This document shows positions 36,186-48,147 of a DNA stretch of 64,000 nucleotides, in pieces. The position numbers and the translations under genes are program-made. How positions within the stretch are numbered: the stretch's first letter is position 1; each line of letters starts with the position of its first letter. The notes beneath the pieces are model-generated. The model made no database searches. It was not told where the DNA came from and saw nothing but the letters and a program-made list of their open reading frames with translations. Source of the stretch: an uncultured Alteromonadaceae bacterium (GTDB taxonomy: Bacteria > Pseudomonadota > Gammaproteobacteria > Enterobacterales > Alteromonadaceae); NCBI GenBank assembly GCA_947503265.1, contig CANNDC010000005.1:1-64000 (forward strand), written 5' to 3'.

Positions 36186-36602
36186 ATGATATATAAGAAT
36201 AATAAACATAAATTTTCGTTTTTAGTTGTCATTTTGTTGATGCTAGGGCTCGCAGGTTGTGGCTCTACAGGAGAATCAACAAAATCAGAAGAATCCAATG
36301 AAGAAGCAAGAGCCAAGGCTGAGCAAGATATTATAGCGGCCATGGCAAAAATACCGAAAAGTTCACCACTTTCTAAAATTGAATTAGGTATGAGCGACAC
36401 TCGCGTTCGAAAACTTGTCGGCAACCCGGATGACGCTGAAAGCTATCAGACGGGTAAAGCTTGGATACCATTTTATTTTGGATCAGATGTTGCCCGTTCT
36501 GATTGGGTATATTATGGAGAAGGACGTGTGGTATTTTCTATTAGCCGATACAGCAGTCAGTTGAAGGTTATCAATGTAGTGTATAATCCAGAGCTAAATT
36601 AG
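36186..36602 (+). CDS. BamE/SmpA-like small lipoprotein of unknown role
   Basis: From the ATG at 36186 the product has 138 residues, with AAGGA upstream; an ATG at 36162 is in frame but lacks a ribosome-binding site. It has a lipoprotein signal (LMLGLAGC). The mature part has LGMSDTRVRKLVGNPDDAE and a WVYYGEGRVVFS strand, the pattern of the BamE/SmpA fold. It is too divergent to be called BamE itself, and other small lipoproteins share this fold. It converges on ubiF. Confidence 0.65.
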   Translation: MIYKNNKHKFSFLVVILLMLGLAGCGSTGESTKSEESNEEARAKAEQDIIAAMAKIPKSSPLSKIELGMSDTRVRKLVGNPDDAESYQTGKAWIPFYFGSDVARSDWVYYGEGRVVFSISRYSSQLKVINVVYNPELN

Positions 36603-36604
36603 TC

Positions 36605-37765
36605 TTATTTTATACCCATTGCGTATTTCATCACTTCTTTTTTAATCGGGCCGGCTTTGTCGGCCAACACCAATCCTAGATTACGCAGCATGCTTATCGG
36701 CTGTGATTCTGTACTGAATAATCGATAAATTGCATCCATTGTGCTCATCATAAGCAGGTTTGCTTTCCTGCGCTCACTTTCGTAGCGTTTGAACGCTTTG
36801 CTTGGTTGTGCTGCCTCGGCTTTTAGACTGTCAAGAAGTACTGCGACATCCTTAAAACCCAAGTTAACACCCTGCCCCGCTAGCGGATTAATGGTATGCG
36901 CCGCATCACCAATTAAAAGAACCTGATCTTTAACATATTGATTAGCGTGCATCCTAGTCAGTGGGAAACTGGTCAATTCGAGAATTTCAAAATCCCCTAA
37001 CTTGTCAGGAAAATGCTCAATAATCTGTTGTTTTAATTTGGTTTTATTCAGATTTTTAAGCGCTTCGATTCTTGCGCTACTGTCATACCAAACTAATGAA
37101 CCGAAGCCATTGAAAAGAGGCAAAAACGCTCTTGGACCAGAAGGATGAAACTCTTGCCAGGTAATATCTTGTTGACCAGATTCAGTACGTATTTTTATCG
37201 CTAATGCTTGTTGGCTATATTGCCAGCCTTGCTCGCCTATTCCTGATTGACGGCGCACAAATGAATTTCCGCCATCGGCACCAACAAGGTAGTTTGCTCG
37301 AATACGTTGCTGGTTTTTCAAGGTTATCAAGGCTTGATTATCAGCTAGTTCCATCGAGTTAATAATACCTCCTTGGTACCAACAAATATTGTCATAACTA
37401 TCTATACCTTGATGCAACGCCAACTGTAATACTCTATTTTCAACAATATGACCGAGATAAGGTGAATCTATTTCCGTGGCGTTAAATTGTGTCGTTCCGC
37501 CCATTCGGTCCCATACGTCCATGCGTTTGAAAGGACAAAGTCGCATTTGTACAACAAAATGCCATACATCTAACTGATTCAGTAATGTTTGCGAAGCCAA
37601 ATTGATCGCAGAAACTCGCATGTCGGGCGCTTGATCGACAGAAAATGCTGCAGGCATATGTTGTTCGATAATGGTTATTTTATAACCGAGCTTGGCTAAT
37701 CCAATGGCTAATGCAGAACCAATCATGCCGCCACCGACGACGCAAAAATCAAACTGTTCTTCCAT
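36605..37765 (-). CDS. ubiF: Ubiquinone biosynthesis FAD monooxygenase (UbiF/COQ6 family)
   Basis: The protein is 386 residues from the ATG at 37765, which has GGGGA 5 bases upstream; a start at 37777 has none. It is an FAD-dependent aromatic hydroxylase: VGGGMIGSALA near the N-terminus, the DG segment (GADGGNSFVRR), and GDAAHTINPLAGQGVNLGFKD near 280. It hydroxylates a demethoxyubiquinol intermediate in ubiquinone synthesis at the inner membrane. The gene diverges from miaB as in E. coli, which supports UbiF over UbiH or VisC. Confidence 0.9.
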   Translation of the reverse strand: MEEQFDFCVVGGGMIGSALAIGLAKLGYKITIIEQHMPAAFSVDQAPDMRVSAINLASQTLLNQLDVWHFVVQMRLCPFKRMDVWDRMGGTTQFNATEIDSPYLGHIVENRVLQLALHQGIDSYDNICWYQGGIINSMELADNQALITLKNQQRIRANYLVGADGGNSFVRRQSGIGEQGWQYSQQALAIKIRTESGQQDITWQEFHPSGPRAFLPLFNGFGSLVWYDSSARIEALKNLNKTKLKQQIIEHFPDKLGDFEILELTSFPLTRMHANQYVKDQVLLIGDAAHTINPLAGQGVNLGFKDVAVLLDSLKAEAAQPSKAFKRYESERRKANLLMMSTMDAIYRLFSTESQPISMLRNLGLVLADKAGPIKKEVMKYAMGIK

Positions 37766-37965
37766 TGTTCCCCACATTTGTAAACTTGTGTTTTCATCAT
37801 ACCCAATAAAACCCTGTTTGATTAGCTCAAACTTCGGTGATTCGCTGGTTAACTAATCAAAAAAACGTTAAAATGCTCGGCTTGACCCGTTTCTGGCTAA
37901 ATGTACCAGCAAAACTCGTTTTTTATTTTCTCATTTTTTATTTTATTAGAGCGTTAGAAGGCAGT

Positions 37966-39417
37966 ATGAGCAAAAAGCTATTTATCAAAACCTGGGGTTG
38001 CCAAATGAATGAGTATGACTCAGAGAAAATGGCTGACTTGCTAGACTCAACCCACGGCTACGAATTGGCGCAAGAAGCTGAGGATGCTGACGTCATATTG
38101 CTTAATACTTGTTCAATTCGTGAAAAAGCCCAAGAGAAGGTATTTCATCAGCTTGGCCGTTGGAAAAATCTAAAGAAAGACAAACCAGAATTGATCATAG
38201 GCGTAGGTGGCTGTGTTGCCTCTCAAGAAGGCGATACCATTCGTCAGCGTGCACCATTTGTGGATATGATTTTTGGCCCACAAACCTTGCATCGTTTGCC
38301 AGAAATGATCAGCCAGATAAAAGGTGGAAGTAGTTCTGTAGTCGATGTTAGTTTCCCAGAGATAGAAAAATTCGATCGATTGCCTGAACCCCGTGCTGAA
38401 GGCCCATCGGCGTTTGTATCCATTATGGAAGGCTGTTCAAAATATTGTACTTTCTGTGTAGTGCCTTACACGCGCGGAGAAGAAGTAAGTCGGCCGGTAG
38501 ATGATGTGCTTCTTGAAGTAGCTCAGTTGGCAGAGCAAGGTGTACGAGAAGTCAATCTATTAGGGCAAAACGTCAATGCGTTTCGCGGCCCGCAATACGA
38601 CGGTAGCATATGCGCGTTTGCAGAGCTTCTTGAGCTTATTGCTTCAATCGATGGTATTGACAGAATTCGTTACACCACGTCTCATCCTGTCGAATTTACC
38701 GATGATCTAATCGATGCCTATGCGAGTATCCCTGAGTTAGTCGATCATTTGCATCTACCCGTCCAAAGTGGTTCAGACCGAATCTTGAATTTAATGAAGC
38801 GTGGGCACACGGCAATAGAATATAAATCAAAGATACGTCGACTGAAAAAGGTGCGACCCAATATTTGTATGTCATCTGATTTTATTATTGGATTTCCCGG
38901 CGAAACGGATGCGGATTTCGAAGCGACTATGGACTTAATTCAAGCCATCGACTTCGATTTAAGTTTCAGTTTTATTTATAGCGCAAGACCGGGTACTCCC
39001 GCGGCTGATTTGCCAGATGATGTTACCGAAGACACTAAGAAACAACGTTTGCAGATACTACAAAATCGTATAAACCAGCAGTCTTTGCGAATCGCTCGTA
39101 ATATGTTGGGAACCGAGCAACGTATTCTGGTTGAAGGCCCGTCCAAGAAAAATCCAATGGAATTGTCTGGACGGACAGAGAACAACCGAGTGGTAAATTT
39201 CGAAGGCTCACCAGATATGATTGGTGAGTTTATTGACGTCAAAATTACTGACGTCTTCTCTAACTCGCTACGCGGTGAGCTAGTGCGCAGAGAAAAAGAC
39301 ATGGGCTTGAGAGTGAGCGTTTCCCCGCAATCTTTACTTTCTAAAAAAGCGGCAACTATGCCTGATGAAAATGGCGTGAATCAGTTTGTTCCAGTTGCAG
39401 AAATCAAGTCAGCGTAA
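37966..39417 (+). CDS. miaB: tRNA-2-methylthio-N6-dimethylallyladenosine synthase
   Basis: The protein is 483 residues from the ATG at 37966 behind AGAAGG; an in-frame upstream ATG at 37837 would add a spurious hydrophobic extension. It adds a methylthio group to i6A37 of tRNAs. The UPF0004 domain has three Cys ([21 protein letters not shown]); the radical SAM motif CSKYCTFC near residue 158 binds the second [4Fe-4S]; a C-terminal TRAM domain ends the protein. It is the first gene of the miaB-phoH-ybeY-corC-lnt group. Confidence 0.97.
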   Translation: MSKKLFIKTWGCQMNEYDSEKMADLLDSTHGYELAQEAEDADVILLNTCSIREKAQEKVFHQLGRWKNLKKDKPELIIGVGGCVASQEGDTIRQRAPFVDMIFGPQTLHRLPEMISQIKGGSSSVVDVSFPEIEKFDRLPEPRAEGPSAFVSIMEGCSKYCTFCVVPYTRGEEVSRPVDDVLLEVAQLAEQGVREVNLLGQNVNAFRGPQYDGSICAFAELLELIASIDGIDRIRYTTSHPVEFTDDLIDAYASIPELVDHLHLPVQSGSDRILNLMKRGHTAIEYKSKIRRLKKVRPNICMSSDFIIGFPGETDADFEATMDLIQAIDFDLSFSFIYSARPGTPAADLPDDVTEDTKKQRLQILQNRINQQSLRIARNMLGTEQRILVEGPSKKNPMELSGRTENNRVVNFEGSPDMIGEFIDVKITDVFSNSLRGELVRREKDMGLRVSVSPQSLLSKKAATMPDENGVNQFVPVAEIKSA

Positions 39418-39429
39418 ACAAATAATCAG

Positions 39430-39456
39430 TAGATAGATAACTTAATAGATAGATAA
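39430..39456. repeat. Short direct repeat after miaB
   Basis: TAGATAGATAA occurs twice (39430-39440 and 39446-39456) in the 60-base gap before phoH. No function is evident. Confidence 0.6.
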
Positions 39457-39477
39457 TTAAATAGGTAAGAGATTACA

Positions 39478-40503
39478 TTGAGTACATTAGTTAGCAGTGA
39501 GGTTCTTCTTGAACCCTCGGACAATAAGCGTCTTTCCAGCCTGTGCGGTCCACTTGATGACAATATCAAGCAAATCGAGCGCCGCCTTGGGGTTGAAATC
39601 ACTTATCGCAGCAATGAGTTCAAAATAATTGGCGAGTCAATGCAAACTAATGGCGTCGCCGAGTTATTGAAACTCTTGTACATAGAAACCCAGCCTATAA
39701 AGGGCCAGATTCCGATCCTTGAGCCGGAACAAGTTCATTTGGCGATTCAAGAAGCCAAGTGTTTAGAGCGCGCTGAAGCTGGTCACTATGGCAAAGAAGT
39801 ACATATTAAGACCAAACGTGGCGTGATTAAGCCGCGTAATCCTAATCAGAGTCAGTACGTAGCAAATATTGTTAATCACGACATTAGTTTCGGTATTGGC
39901 CCGGCAGGAACGGGCAAAACATACTTGGCAGTAGCTTGTGCTGTTGATGCATTAGAGCGTCAAGAAATTAGACGCATATTACTGACGCGTCCGGCGGTTG
40001 AAGCAGGTGAAAAACTAGGTTTTTTACCCGGCGATTTGGCTCAAAAGGTAGACCCTTATTTACGCCCTCTTTATGACGCCTTATTCGAAATGTTGGGTTT
40101 TGAAAAAGTTGAAAAACTGATTGAGCGCAACGTTATTGAAGTGGCTCCCCTAGCTTACATGCGCGGCCGTACTCTAAATGACGCTTTTATCATTCTTGAT
40201 GAAAGCCAAAATACCACGGTAGAACAGATGAAAATGTTCCTTACTCGTATTGGCTTCAACTCAAGGGCTGTGATAACAGGTGACATCACCCAAATCGATT
40301 TGCCCAGAGGAGTTAAATCGGGTTTGCGTCATACCATTGAAGTTCTAAAAGATGTGCAAGACATTTCATTTAACTTTTTTAACGCCAATGATGTTGTTCG
40401 CCACCCGGTCGTCGCCAGAATAGTGTTAGCCTATGAGGAATACGAAGCAGGCCAAGAAAAACTTAAAATGCAGAAACTGCGGGATGAAAAAGCAGCTAAG
40501 TGA
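39478..40503 (+). CDS. ybeZ: PhoH-like ATPase YbeZ
   Basis: The 341-residue protein appears to start with TTG at 39478, since its N-terminus then matches E. coli YbeZ (EPSDNKRLSSLCGPLDDNIKQIERRLG). The PhoH domain has Walker A GPAGTGKTYLA and Walker B IILDESQNTT. The family works with YbeY in ribosomal RNA maturation and stress responses. It overlaps ybeY by four bases, so the two are coupled. Confidence 0.92.
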   Translation: MSTLVSSEVLLEPSDNKRLSSLCGPLDDNIKQIERRLGVEITYRSNEFKIIGESMQTNGVAELLKLLYIETQPIKGQIPILEPEQVHLAIQEAKCLERAEAGHYGKEVHIKTKRGVIKPRNPNQSQYVANIVNHDISFGIGPAGTGKTYLAVACAVDALERQEIRRILLTRPAVEAGEKLGFLPGDLAQKVDPYLRPLYDALFEMLGFEKVEKLIERNVIEVAPLAYMRGRTLNDAFIILDESQNTTVEQMKMFLTRIGFNSRAVITGDITQIDLPRGVKSGLRHTIEVLKDVQDISFNFFNANDVVRHPVVARIVLAYEEYEAGQEKLKMQKLRDEKAAK

Positions 40504-40973
40504 GTGCATTTGTAGATTATCAAATTGCAGTGGAGGACGGTTTTATCCCTCCTTCTGCAGATATCCAAAAATGGGTTGATTTAGTATTAAGTAGTCAATC
40601 AACCCCTTCAAACACTATTTTAAATTCTGAACTGACTGTAAGGGTGGTTTCTGAACAAGAAAGTCAGGGGCTCAATCTTCAATATCGAAATATAGACAAA
40701 CCCACCAACGTGTTGTCTTTTCCTTTTGAAGCACCAGCCGAAGTCGAAATCAATTTGTTGGGTGATTTGGTTGTTTGTGCCGATGTGGTCAAAAAAGAAT
40801 CTATTTCACAAAATAAACAACTTTTGCATCATTGGGCGCACATGATCATCCATGGAACCCTTCATTTGCTTGGCTTTGACCATGTTGAAGAAGAACAAGC
40901 GCAACAGATGGAAGCACTCGAAGTTTTGCTATTAGCAAAATTAGACATTGACGATCCCTATAAAGATCATTAA
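40500..40973 (+). CDS. ybeY: Endoribonuclease YbeY
   Basis: The 157-residue protein starts with GTG, overlapping the phoH stop by four bases. The zinc-binding motif HMIIHGTLHLLGFDH near the C-terminus is the YbeY signature. It matures the 3' end of 16S rRNA and checks 70S quality. The length is normal (about 155). Confidence 0.95.
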   Translation: MSAFVDYQIAVEDGFIPPSADIQKWVDLVLSSQSTPSNTILNSELTVRVVSEQESQGLNLQYRNIDKPTNVLSFPFEAPAEVEINLLGDLVVCADVVKKESISQNKQLLHHWAHMIIHGTLHLLGFDHVEEEQAQQMEALEVLLLAKLDIDDPYKDH

Positions 40974-41006
40974 ATATAGCGTTCCAAGGAACCGATAAAA
41001 GTAACT

Positions 41007-41867
41007 ATGAGCGAAGACAACCCCCACTCTACTAGCGGTTCTTCAAATAAAGGTTGGTTAGATAAAATCGTCCAATCCTTTAACGGAGAACCGAAAAATA
41101 AAGAAGACATCGTTGAGATTATCACCGATGCTGAACAGCGAGAGGTCATTGACCCTCAAACCAGAGAAATGATCGAAGGCGTCATGGGCGTCAACGAAAT
41201 GCGCGTTAGGGACATCATGATTCCGCGTGCACAGATGATCACCATCAATATTGACGAATCAGTAGAAGAATTTCTTCCTGTGATGTTAGATTCGGCCCAC
41301 TCCCGCTTTCCTGTTATCAATGAAGATAAAGACCATATTGAAGGCATATTGCTTGCCAAAGACTTGCTTGCCTATGCGTTTATCCCTGGCAAGGAGTTTC
41401 ATTTAAAAGACGTTTTGCGTAATGCAGTGATAGTACCCGAAAGCAAACGTGTCGATGTGCTGCTTAAAGAGTTCAGGCAACAACGCTACCACATGGCAAT
41501 CGTAGTTGATGAGTACGGCGGTGTGTCAGGGTTAGTGACCATTGAAGATATTCTTGAAATTATTGTCGGCGAGATAGAAGACGAGCATGATATCGAAGAA
41601 ACTGACGCTGATGATATTCGCCCGCTCAATACCTACACTTACTCAGTAAAAGCACTGACTCCCATTGAAGACTTTAATACCTTCTTTGAGTCCAGTTACG
41701 ACGAAGAACAAGCTGATACCATTGGCGGTATTGTACTTAAAGCCTTTGGTCACATGCCTAATACCGATGATGAAATCAAAATAGGTGATTTAGTATTTAA
41801 AGTGACAAATTCGGATAAACGTCGAATTCTACAATTAAAGGTTACCCTACCTAATTCGGATGACTAA
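41007..41867 (+). CDS. corC: Magnesium/cobalt efflux CorC, CBS-domain protein
   Basis: The 286-residue cytosolic protein has a short acidic N-terminus, two CBS domains (about 65-190; motifs [10 protein letters not shown] and [23 protein letters not shown]) and a C-terminal CorC/HlyC domain (about 205-285). It is the YbeX homologue, tied to magnesium homeostasis and ribosome handling. It overlaps lnt by eight bases. Confidence 0.94.
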   Translation: MSEDNPHSTSGSSNKGWLDKIVQSFNGEPKNKEDIVEIITDAEQREVIDPQTREMIEGVMGVNEMRVRDIMIPRAQMITINIDESVEEFLPVMLDSAHSRFPVINEDKDHIEGILLAKDLLAYAFIPGKEFHLKDVLRNAVIVPESKRVDVLLKEFRQQRYHMAIVVDEYGGVSGLVTIEDILEIIVGEIEDEHDIEETDADDIRPLNTYTYSVKALTPIEDFNTFFESSYDEEQADTIGGIVLKAFGHMPNTDDEIKIGDLVFKVTNSDKRRILQLKVTLPNSDD

Positions 41868-43356
41868 GTTAATCCCCTATGTAATAGCCTGTGTTTTGGG
41901 AGCATTACTGACTTTCAGTTATGCTCCTTTTTCAATATGGCCCCTCATGTTTGTTGGATTAAGCGGATATTTCTACTTGCTCACTCAGCATGATTCCCCG
42001 TTCAAACTGGGCTTGTCATTCGGACTAGGTTGGTTTGGTGCAGGTATTTCTTGGGTACATGTAAGCATCGCTGACTTTGGAGGCCTGCCACTAGTAGGTT
42101 CGTTGGCACTTATGCTGCTTCTTTGCGGATACCTAGCGCTGTTCCCTGCCCTTTTTTCCAGACTATTGAAACGATACTTTGATGTTCAATTTTGGCCCTT
42201 TGTCGCTTTATTCTTGTGGATATTGATTGAATGGCTAAGAAGTTGGTTATTTACCGGCTTCCCTTGGCTATCTATCGGTTATAGCCAAATAGATGGTCCT
42301 GTTTCGGGGTGGATGCCAGTGATAGGTGAAGTTGGCGTTAGCGGTTTGATCGTGCTTGTTTGTAGTTCAGTTGCAGTGAGCGTGAATAAAAAACACTGGC
42401 TAGCGCCGACACTTATTGCCTCAGTTGTGTTGATGTCGGGCTGGACACTGAACCAAATCAGTTGGACACAAGTTCAGACAACCCCGGTTAACATCGCTAT
42501 GGTTCAGGGTAACATCCGCCAAGAATTGCGTTGGACCCCCGAACAAGATCGGCCAACCATGAACAAATACAAAAACATGAGCGCTGATCATTGGCAAAAT
42601 GATGTGATTATTTGGCCCGAAGCAGCTGTTCCCAAACTTGAACCTACCGTATCTGAATACTTATCGGAAATGGATGAGCGAGCCGCAATATCTGATACGG
42701 GTTTAATTACAGGGATTGTCAACTACAACTTCGAGACCGAACAAGCTTTCAACACACTTATAGTATTAGGTAAAAAAGAAGCTGAGGACGAAACTGGGCA
42801 TTACCGCTACTTGCATAGCAATCGTTTTGACAAGCATCATTTATTGCCTATAGGCGAATTTATTCCATTAGAAGACTTTTTACGCGGCCTAGCACCAATT
42901 TTTGATTTGCCTATGTCGTCATTTACCCGTGGTGACTTTGTACAAAACAATTTGATTGCAAATGGTTTTCACTTTGCCCCGGCGCTCTGTTTCGAAATCG
43001 CGTTCCCACGGCAAATTGCCGCAAACATTCGTTCCGAAACGGATTTCATTATTACAGTCAGTAACGATGCCTGGTTCGGTGCTTCACATGGCCCCGCACA
43101 GCACATGGAAATTGCTCGAGTTCGGGCAAAAGAGTTTGGCAAGCCCGTGTTGCGTGCAACCAACAACGGTATTACCGCTTTTGTAGACCACCAAGGCAAC
43201 ATTCTTAGTCGCTTACCCCAATTCGAAGCAGCAGTATTAAGTGACCAACTTTATCCCACAAATGGTTTCACTCCTTATAAACGATTTGGTGATTGGCCAT
43301 TGTTGTTATTGTCGCTAACCATTTTGTTGGTTGTCTTATTTAAGCAAAAAAAATAG
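41860..43356 (+). CDS. lnt: Apolipoprotein N-acyltransferase
   Basis: The 498-residue inner-membrane protein has about six N-terminal helices and a periplasmic nitrilase-type domain with the triad in IIWPEAAVPKLE (Glu), KHHLLPIGEFIP (Lys) and PALCFEIAFP (Cys), and one C-terminal helix. It attaches the third acyl chain to lipoproteins, the last maturation step for the many lipoproteins in this window. It ends the operon. Confidence 0.96.
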   Translation: MTKLIPYVIACVLGALLTFSYAPFSIWPLMFVGLSGYFYLLTQHDSPFKLGLSFGLGWFGAGISWVHVSIADFGGLPLVGSLALMLLLCGYLALFPALFSRLLKRYFDVQFWPFVALFLWILIEWLRSWLFTGFPWLSIGYSQIDGPVSGWMPVIGEVGVSGLIVLVCSSVAVSVNKKHWLAPTLIASVVLMSGWTLNQISWTQVQTTPVNIAMVQGNIRQELRWTPEQDRPTMNKYKNMSADHWQNDVIIWPEAAVPKLEPTVSEYLSEMDERAAISDTGLITGIVNYNFETEQAFNTLIVLGKKEAEDETGHYRYLHSNRFDKHHLLPIGEFIPLEDFLRGLAPIFDLPMSSFTRGDFVQNNLIANGFHFAPALCFEIAFPRQIAANIRSETDFIITVSNDAWFGASHGPAQHMEIARVRAKEFGKPVLRATNNGITAFVDHQGNILSRLPQFEAAVLSDQLYPTNGFTPYKRFGDWPLLLLSLTILLVVLFKQKK

Positions 43357-43425
43357 CAGAATAATTTGCAAGCAAAGACCAATTATTAATATGCTGGTGG
43401 TTTGTTATTCGTTAAATGGATCATC

Positions 43426-44718
43426 ATGCTAAACCTCATGCACTTTTTACCTCTAAATAAATTAACTATTTTTGCTGCTTTGCTGTCTATCAGCTTTCTG
43501 AGCTATTCCAAAACGCTTTATGTTTCCGCTGATGCCATGGTGGATGTTAAAAATGGAAAATTAGTTAAATCGCCGGTTCTGGTCATTGAAAACGACACCA
43601 TAGTGAAGATAGTTAAACAAGGAAAAGTGGATATTCCAGTCGAAGCAGACCATCTAGATCTGCAAGGGCAAACTCTGTTACCCGGTTTTATGGATATGCA
43701 TGTGCACCTTACAAGCGATCCAACCAAACATGGCTACAAAAGATTGTCGTCTTCGATTCCAAGACAAGCTTTATTTGGCGTCACCAGTGCAAAAAAAACA
43801 CTAATGGCAGGATTTACGACAGTACGTAATTTAGGAGCCACAGGGTATGCAGATATTGCCTTACGAGATGCAATTAATGATGGTGACGTTATTGGACCAC
43901 GCATGTTTGTCGCCGGACCTTCGCTAAGCATTACCGGGGGGCATTGTGATAACAACTTGTTACCACCAGAGTTCAAGGTAACTGCCACAGGTGTCGCTAA
44001 TGGTCCTTGGGCTGTACGTCAAAAAGTCAGGGAAAATATCAAGTATGGTGCGGACGTAATTAAGTTTTGCGCTACAGGCGGTGTACTTTCTAAAGGAACA
44101 AAAGTTGGCGCACAGCAATTCTCTCAGGAAGAAATGAACGCCATAGTGTCTGAAGCCAATCTGCGTGGGCTGGTGAGCGCCGCTCATGCTCACGGTACGG
44201 AAGGAATCAAAGCCGCCATCAAAGCCGGTGTCACGACAGTTGAACATGCTAGTTTCCTAGACAAAGAAGCCATAAAGCTCGCTAAGAAATACGGAACCTA
44301 TTTTTCGATGGATATCTACACCACCGAGTACATTCTAAGTGAAGGTGAAAAAGCCGGTATTTTACAAGAAAGTCTGGATAAAGAGCGGGTTGTTGGCGGT
44401 AAGCAAAGAGAAAGCTTTCGTCAAGCTGTGAAAGCAGGGGTCAAGATGGTATTCGGTTCAGACGCAGGCGTTTATCCTCACGGAGACAATGGTCAACAAT
44501 TCTCGCGCATGGTGCAATTTGGTATGACTCCCATGCAAGCAATTCAGGCAGGAACAATTAACCCTGCGACTATGCTAAAAATCGACGGAAAATTAGGCAG
44601 CCTTAGTGAAGGAAAGTTGGCCGATATAGTCGCAGTGAAAGGTAACCCGCTGGAAGATATGTTATTGCTAGCGGATGTCAGTGTGGTAATCAAAGACGGT
44701 AAAATCGTTAAGCAATAA
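43426..44718 (+). CDS. Secreted metal-dependent amidohydrolase (Xaa-Pro dipeptidase-like)
   Basis: From the ATG at 43426 (TGGA upstream) the protein has 430 residues; a TTG at 43402 is in frame. It has a signal peptide (about 8-30) and an amidohydrolase barrel: DMHVHLTS metals, a probable carboxylated Lys in ADVIKFCATGG, AAHAHG, TVEHASF and FGSDAGVYPHG. It resembles imidazolonepropionase-like dipeptidases (Sgx9260 type) that act on Xaa-Arg/Lys or Xaa-Pro dipeptides, exported to the periplasm. A terminator follows. Confidence 0.85.
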   Translation: MLNLMHFLPLNKLTIFAALLSISFLSYSKTLYVSADAMVDVKNGKLVKSPVLVIENDTIVKIVKQGKVDIPVEADHLDLQGQTLLPGFMDMHVHLTSDPTKHGYKRLSSSIPRQALFGVTSAKKTLMAGFTTVRNLGATGYADIALRDAINDGDVIGPRMFVAGPSLSITGGHCDNNLLPPEFKVTATGVANGPWAVRQKVRENIKYGADVIKFCATGGVLSKGTKVGAQQFSQEEMNAIVSEANLRGLVSAAHAHGTEGIKAAIKAGVTTVEHASFLDKEAIKLAKKYGTYFSMDIYTTEYILSEGEKAGILQESLDKERVVGGKQRESFRQAVKAGVKMVFGSDAGVYPHGDNGQQFSRMVQFGMTPMQAIQAGTINPATMLKIDGKLGSLSEGKLADIVAVKGNPLEDMLLLADVSVVIKDGKIVKQ

Positions 44719-44853
44719 GATGTGGCGCCGTCGTCAAAATATAGGTTTATTCAATTGCCGGTATCGACAAGAAAGCTCTCGTTTCTAATTGACGGCGTTT
44801 TCGATTACATTGGACAGATTCTCAAACCAAGAATACAACTTAAATTAGCGAAC

Positions 44854-44884
44854 CAAGGAGTCTATTGAGACTCCTTGTTTTCAT
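44854..44884 (+). terminator. Terminator after amidohydrolase
   Basis: A stem of CAAGGAGTC with GACTCCTTG closes a 6-base loop and ends in TTTT. It lies about 135 bases after the stop codon, and may serve both converging genes. Confidence 0.75.
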
Positions 44885-44966
44885 TAGGTCATTTTTGGTT
44901 TAAACAATTTAACTTTGGAAAAAAGAGAGTTGATAGCCCAGTTAACCTATACTTCCAGCATAGACA

Positions 44967-47060
<2,094 letters not shown>

Positions 47061-47936
47061 TTAGCTGTTACCATTCATCATTGATTGTTTTGGCAATATC
47101 TCTTCATATTCCGGCATGCGCTTTTGTTGCTGCGCAGCCATGGATTCTTGAATGTCGGGCATTTGAAACATACCTGCCTGCCATGTCGCCATATAATTCA
47201 AACTTTCTGCTACATTATTATCTCGCGCATAGTTAAGCATTTCCTTGCAACCCGCCACAGCCATTGGAGAGTTCAAAGCAATTTTTTGCGCAATTTTCAT
47301 TACCCCTTCAAGCATTTGCTGTTGGTCATCAAAAACCTGATTGACGAACCCTGCTTGCAAGGCTTCTTGGGCAGACCAATTGCGCCCAGTGTAGGCGAGT
47401 TCTCTCACTAAACCCTGTGGAATAAGATGAGGAAGTCTTTGCAGAGTCCCTACATCGGCAGTCATTCCTAATTCAGTTTCTTTAATAGTGAAGAATGCAT
47501 CTTTGGTGCAATAGCGACTATCTGCAGCACAAACCATATCAATAGCCCCACCAATCGCACCGCCATGAATCGCGGCTAAAACTGGAATTCTAATCTGTTC
47601 CAATGAACTTAATGCGTCTTGAAGCTCCAGTACGGAACGGCGCATTTTTTCTGCTCTGCGGGCAGGTTCCCCCTGAAAGTCTTTGGCCATTTGCTTGAAT
47701 ACATCGAGATCCATACCTGCACAAAAATGTTTGCCTTGTGCAGAAATTACTATGACTCGTGCTGCAGCATATTGGTCAATTTTCCTAACTGTTTCGGGCA
47801 ACTCACTCCAAAATGCCGGGTTCATACTGTTCAATGCTTCGGGCCTAGAGAATTCGATATGAGCGACATACTCGTTGATTTCTACCGTCAACGTTGTTAA
47901 ATCGTTAAAAGAGATATTTGACACAAGGTTCTCCAT
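47061..47936 (-). CDS. Delta3,5-delta2,4-dienoyl-CoA isomerase (crotonase family)
   Basis: The protein is 291 residues from the ATG at 47936 (MENLVSNIS); an upstream in-frame start would add 29 unlike residues. It is a crotonase-fold protein. The region GGAIGGAIDMVCAADSRYC, FFTIKETELGMTADVGTLQRLP matches rat dienoyl-CoA isomerase as I recall it: the three acidic catalytic residues align (Asp in AIDM, Glu in IKE, Asp in TADVG). It should shift 3,5-dienoyl-CoA to 2,4-dienoyl-CoA, the substrate of FadH downstream. A plain enoyl-CoA hydratase is less likely. Confidence 0.88.
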   Translation of the reverse strand: MENLVSNISFNDLTTLTVEINEYVAHIEFSRPEALNSMNPAFWSELPETVRKIDQYAAARVIVISAQGKHFCAGMDLDVFKQMAKDFQGEPARRAEKMRRSVLELQDALSSLEQIRIPVLAAIHGGAIGGAIDMVCAADSRYCTKDAFFTIKETELGMTADVGTLQRLPHLIPQGLVRELAYTGRNWSAQEALQAGFVNQVFDDQQQMLEGVMKIAQKIALNSPMAVAGCKEMLNYARDNNVAESLNYMATWQAGMFQMPDIQESMAAQQQKRMPEYEEILPKQSMMNGNS

Positions 47937-47949
47937 ACTAGCTAGCAAG

Positions 47950-47974
47950 AATTCGTGAAAGAGCAAATTCGTGA
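47950..47974. repeat. AATTCGTGA direct repeat near the isomerase start
   Basis: AATTCGTGA occurs at 47950-47958 and 47966-47974, 16 bases apart, directly upstream of the isomerase start. Helical-turn spacing is not exact; an operator is possible but unproven. Confidence 0.35.
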
Positions 47975-48147
47975 TAAGGCGAATTTTTGATGTTGCAATA
48001 GTTAAACATGTTCCACATACCAAGATATTTTTATTAACGAATAAATAATGATAACTGGTATTAATGGACTAAATAGGACGTTAATCACTCACTTCACTTT
48101 TCACTGCTATGTTTTAAACATTTAAGATTGCAGATAACCAACATGCT

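Noticed and set aside
37837..37965. N-terminal extension of MiaB
   Set aside because: MiaB family proteins start at the [14 protein letters not shown] segment, and AGAAGG sits before the ATG at 37966.
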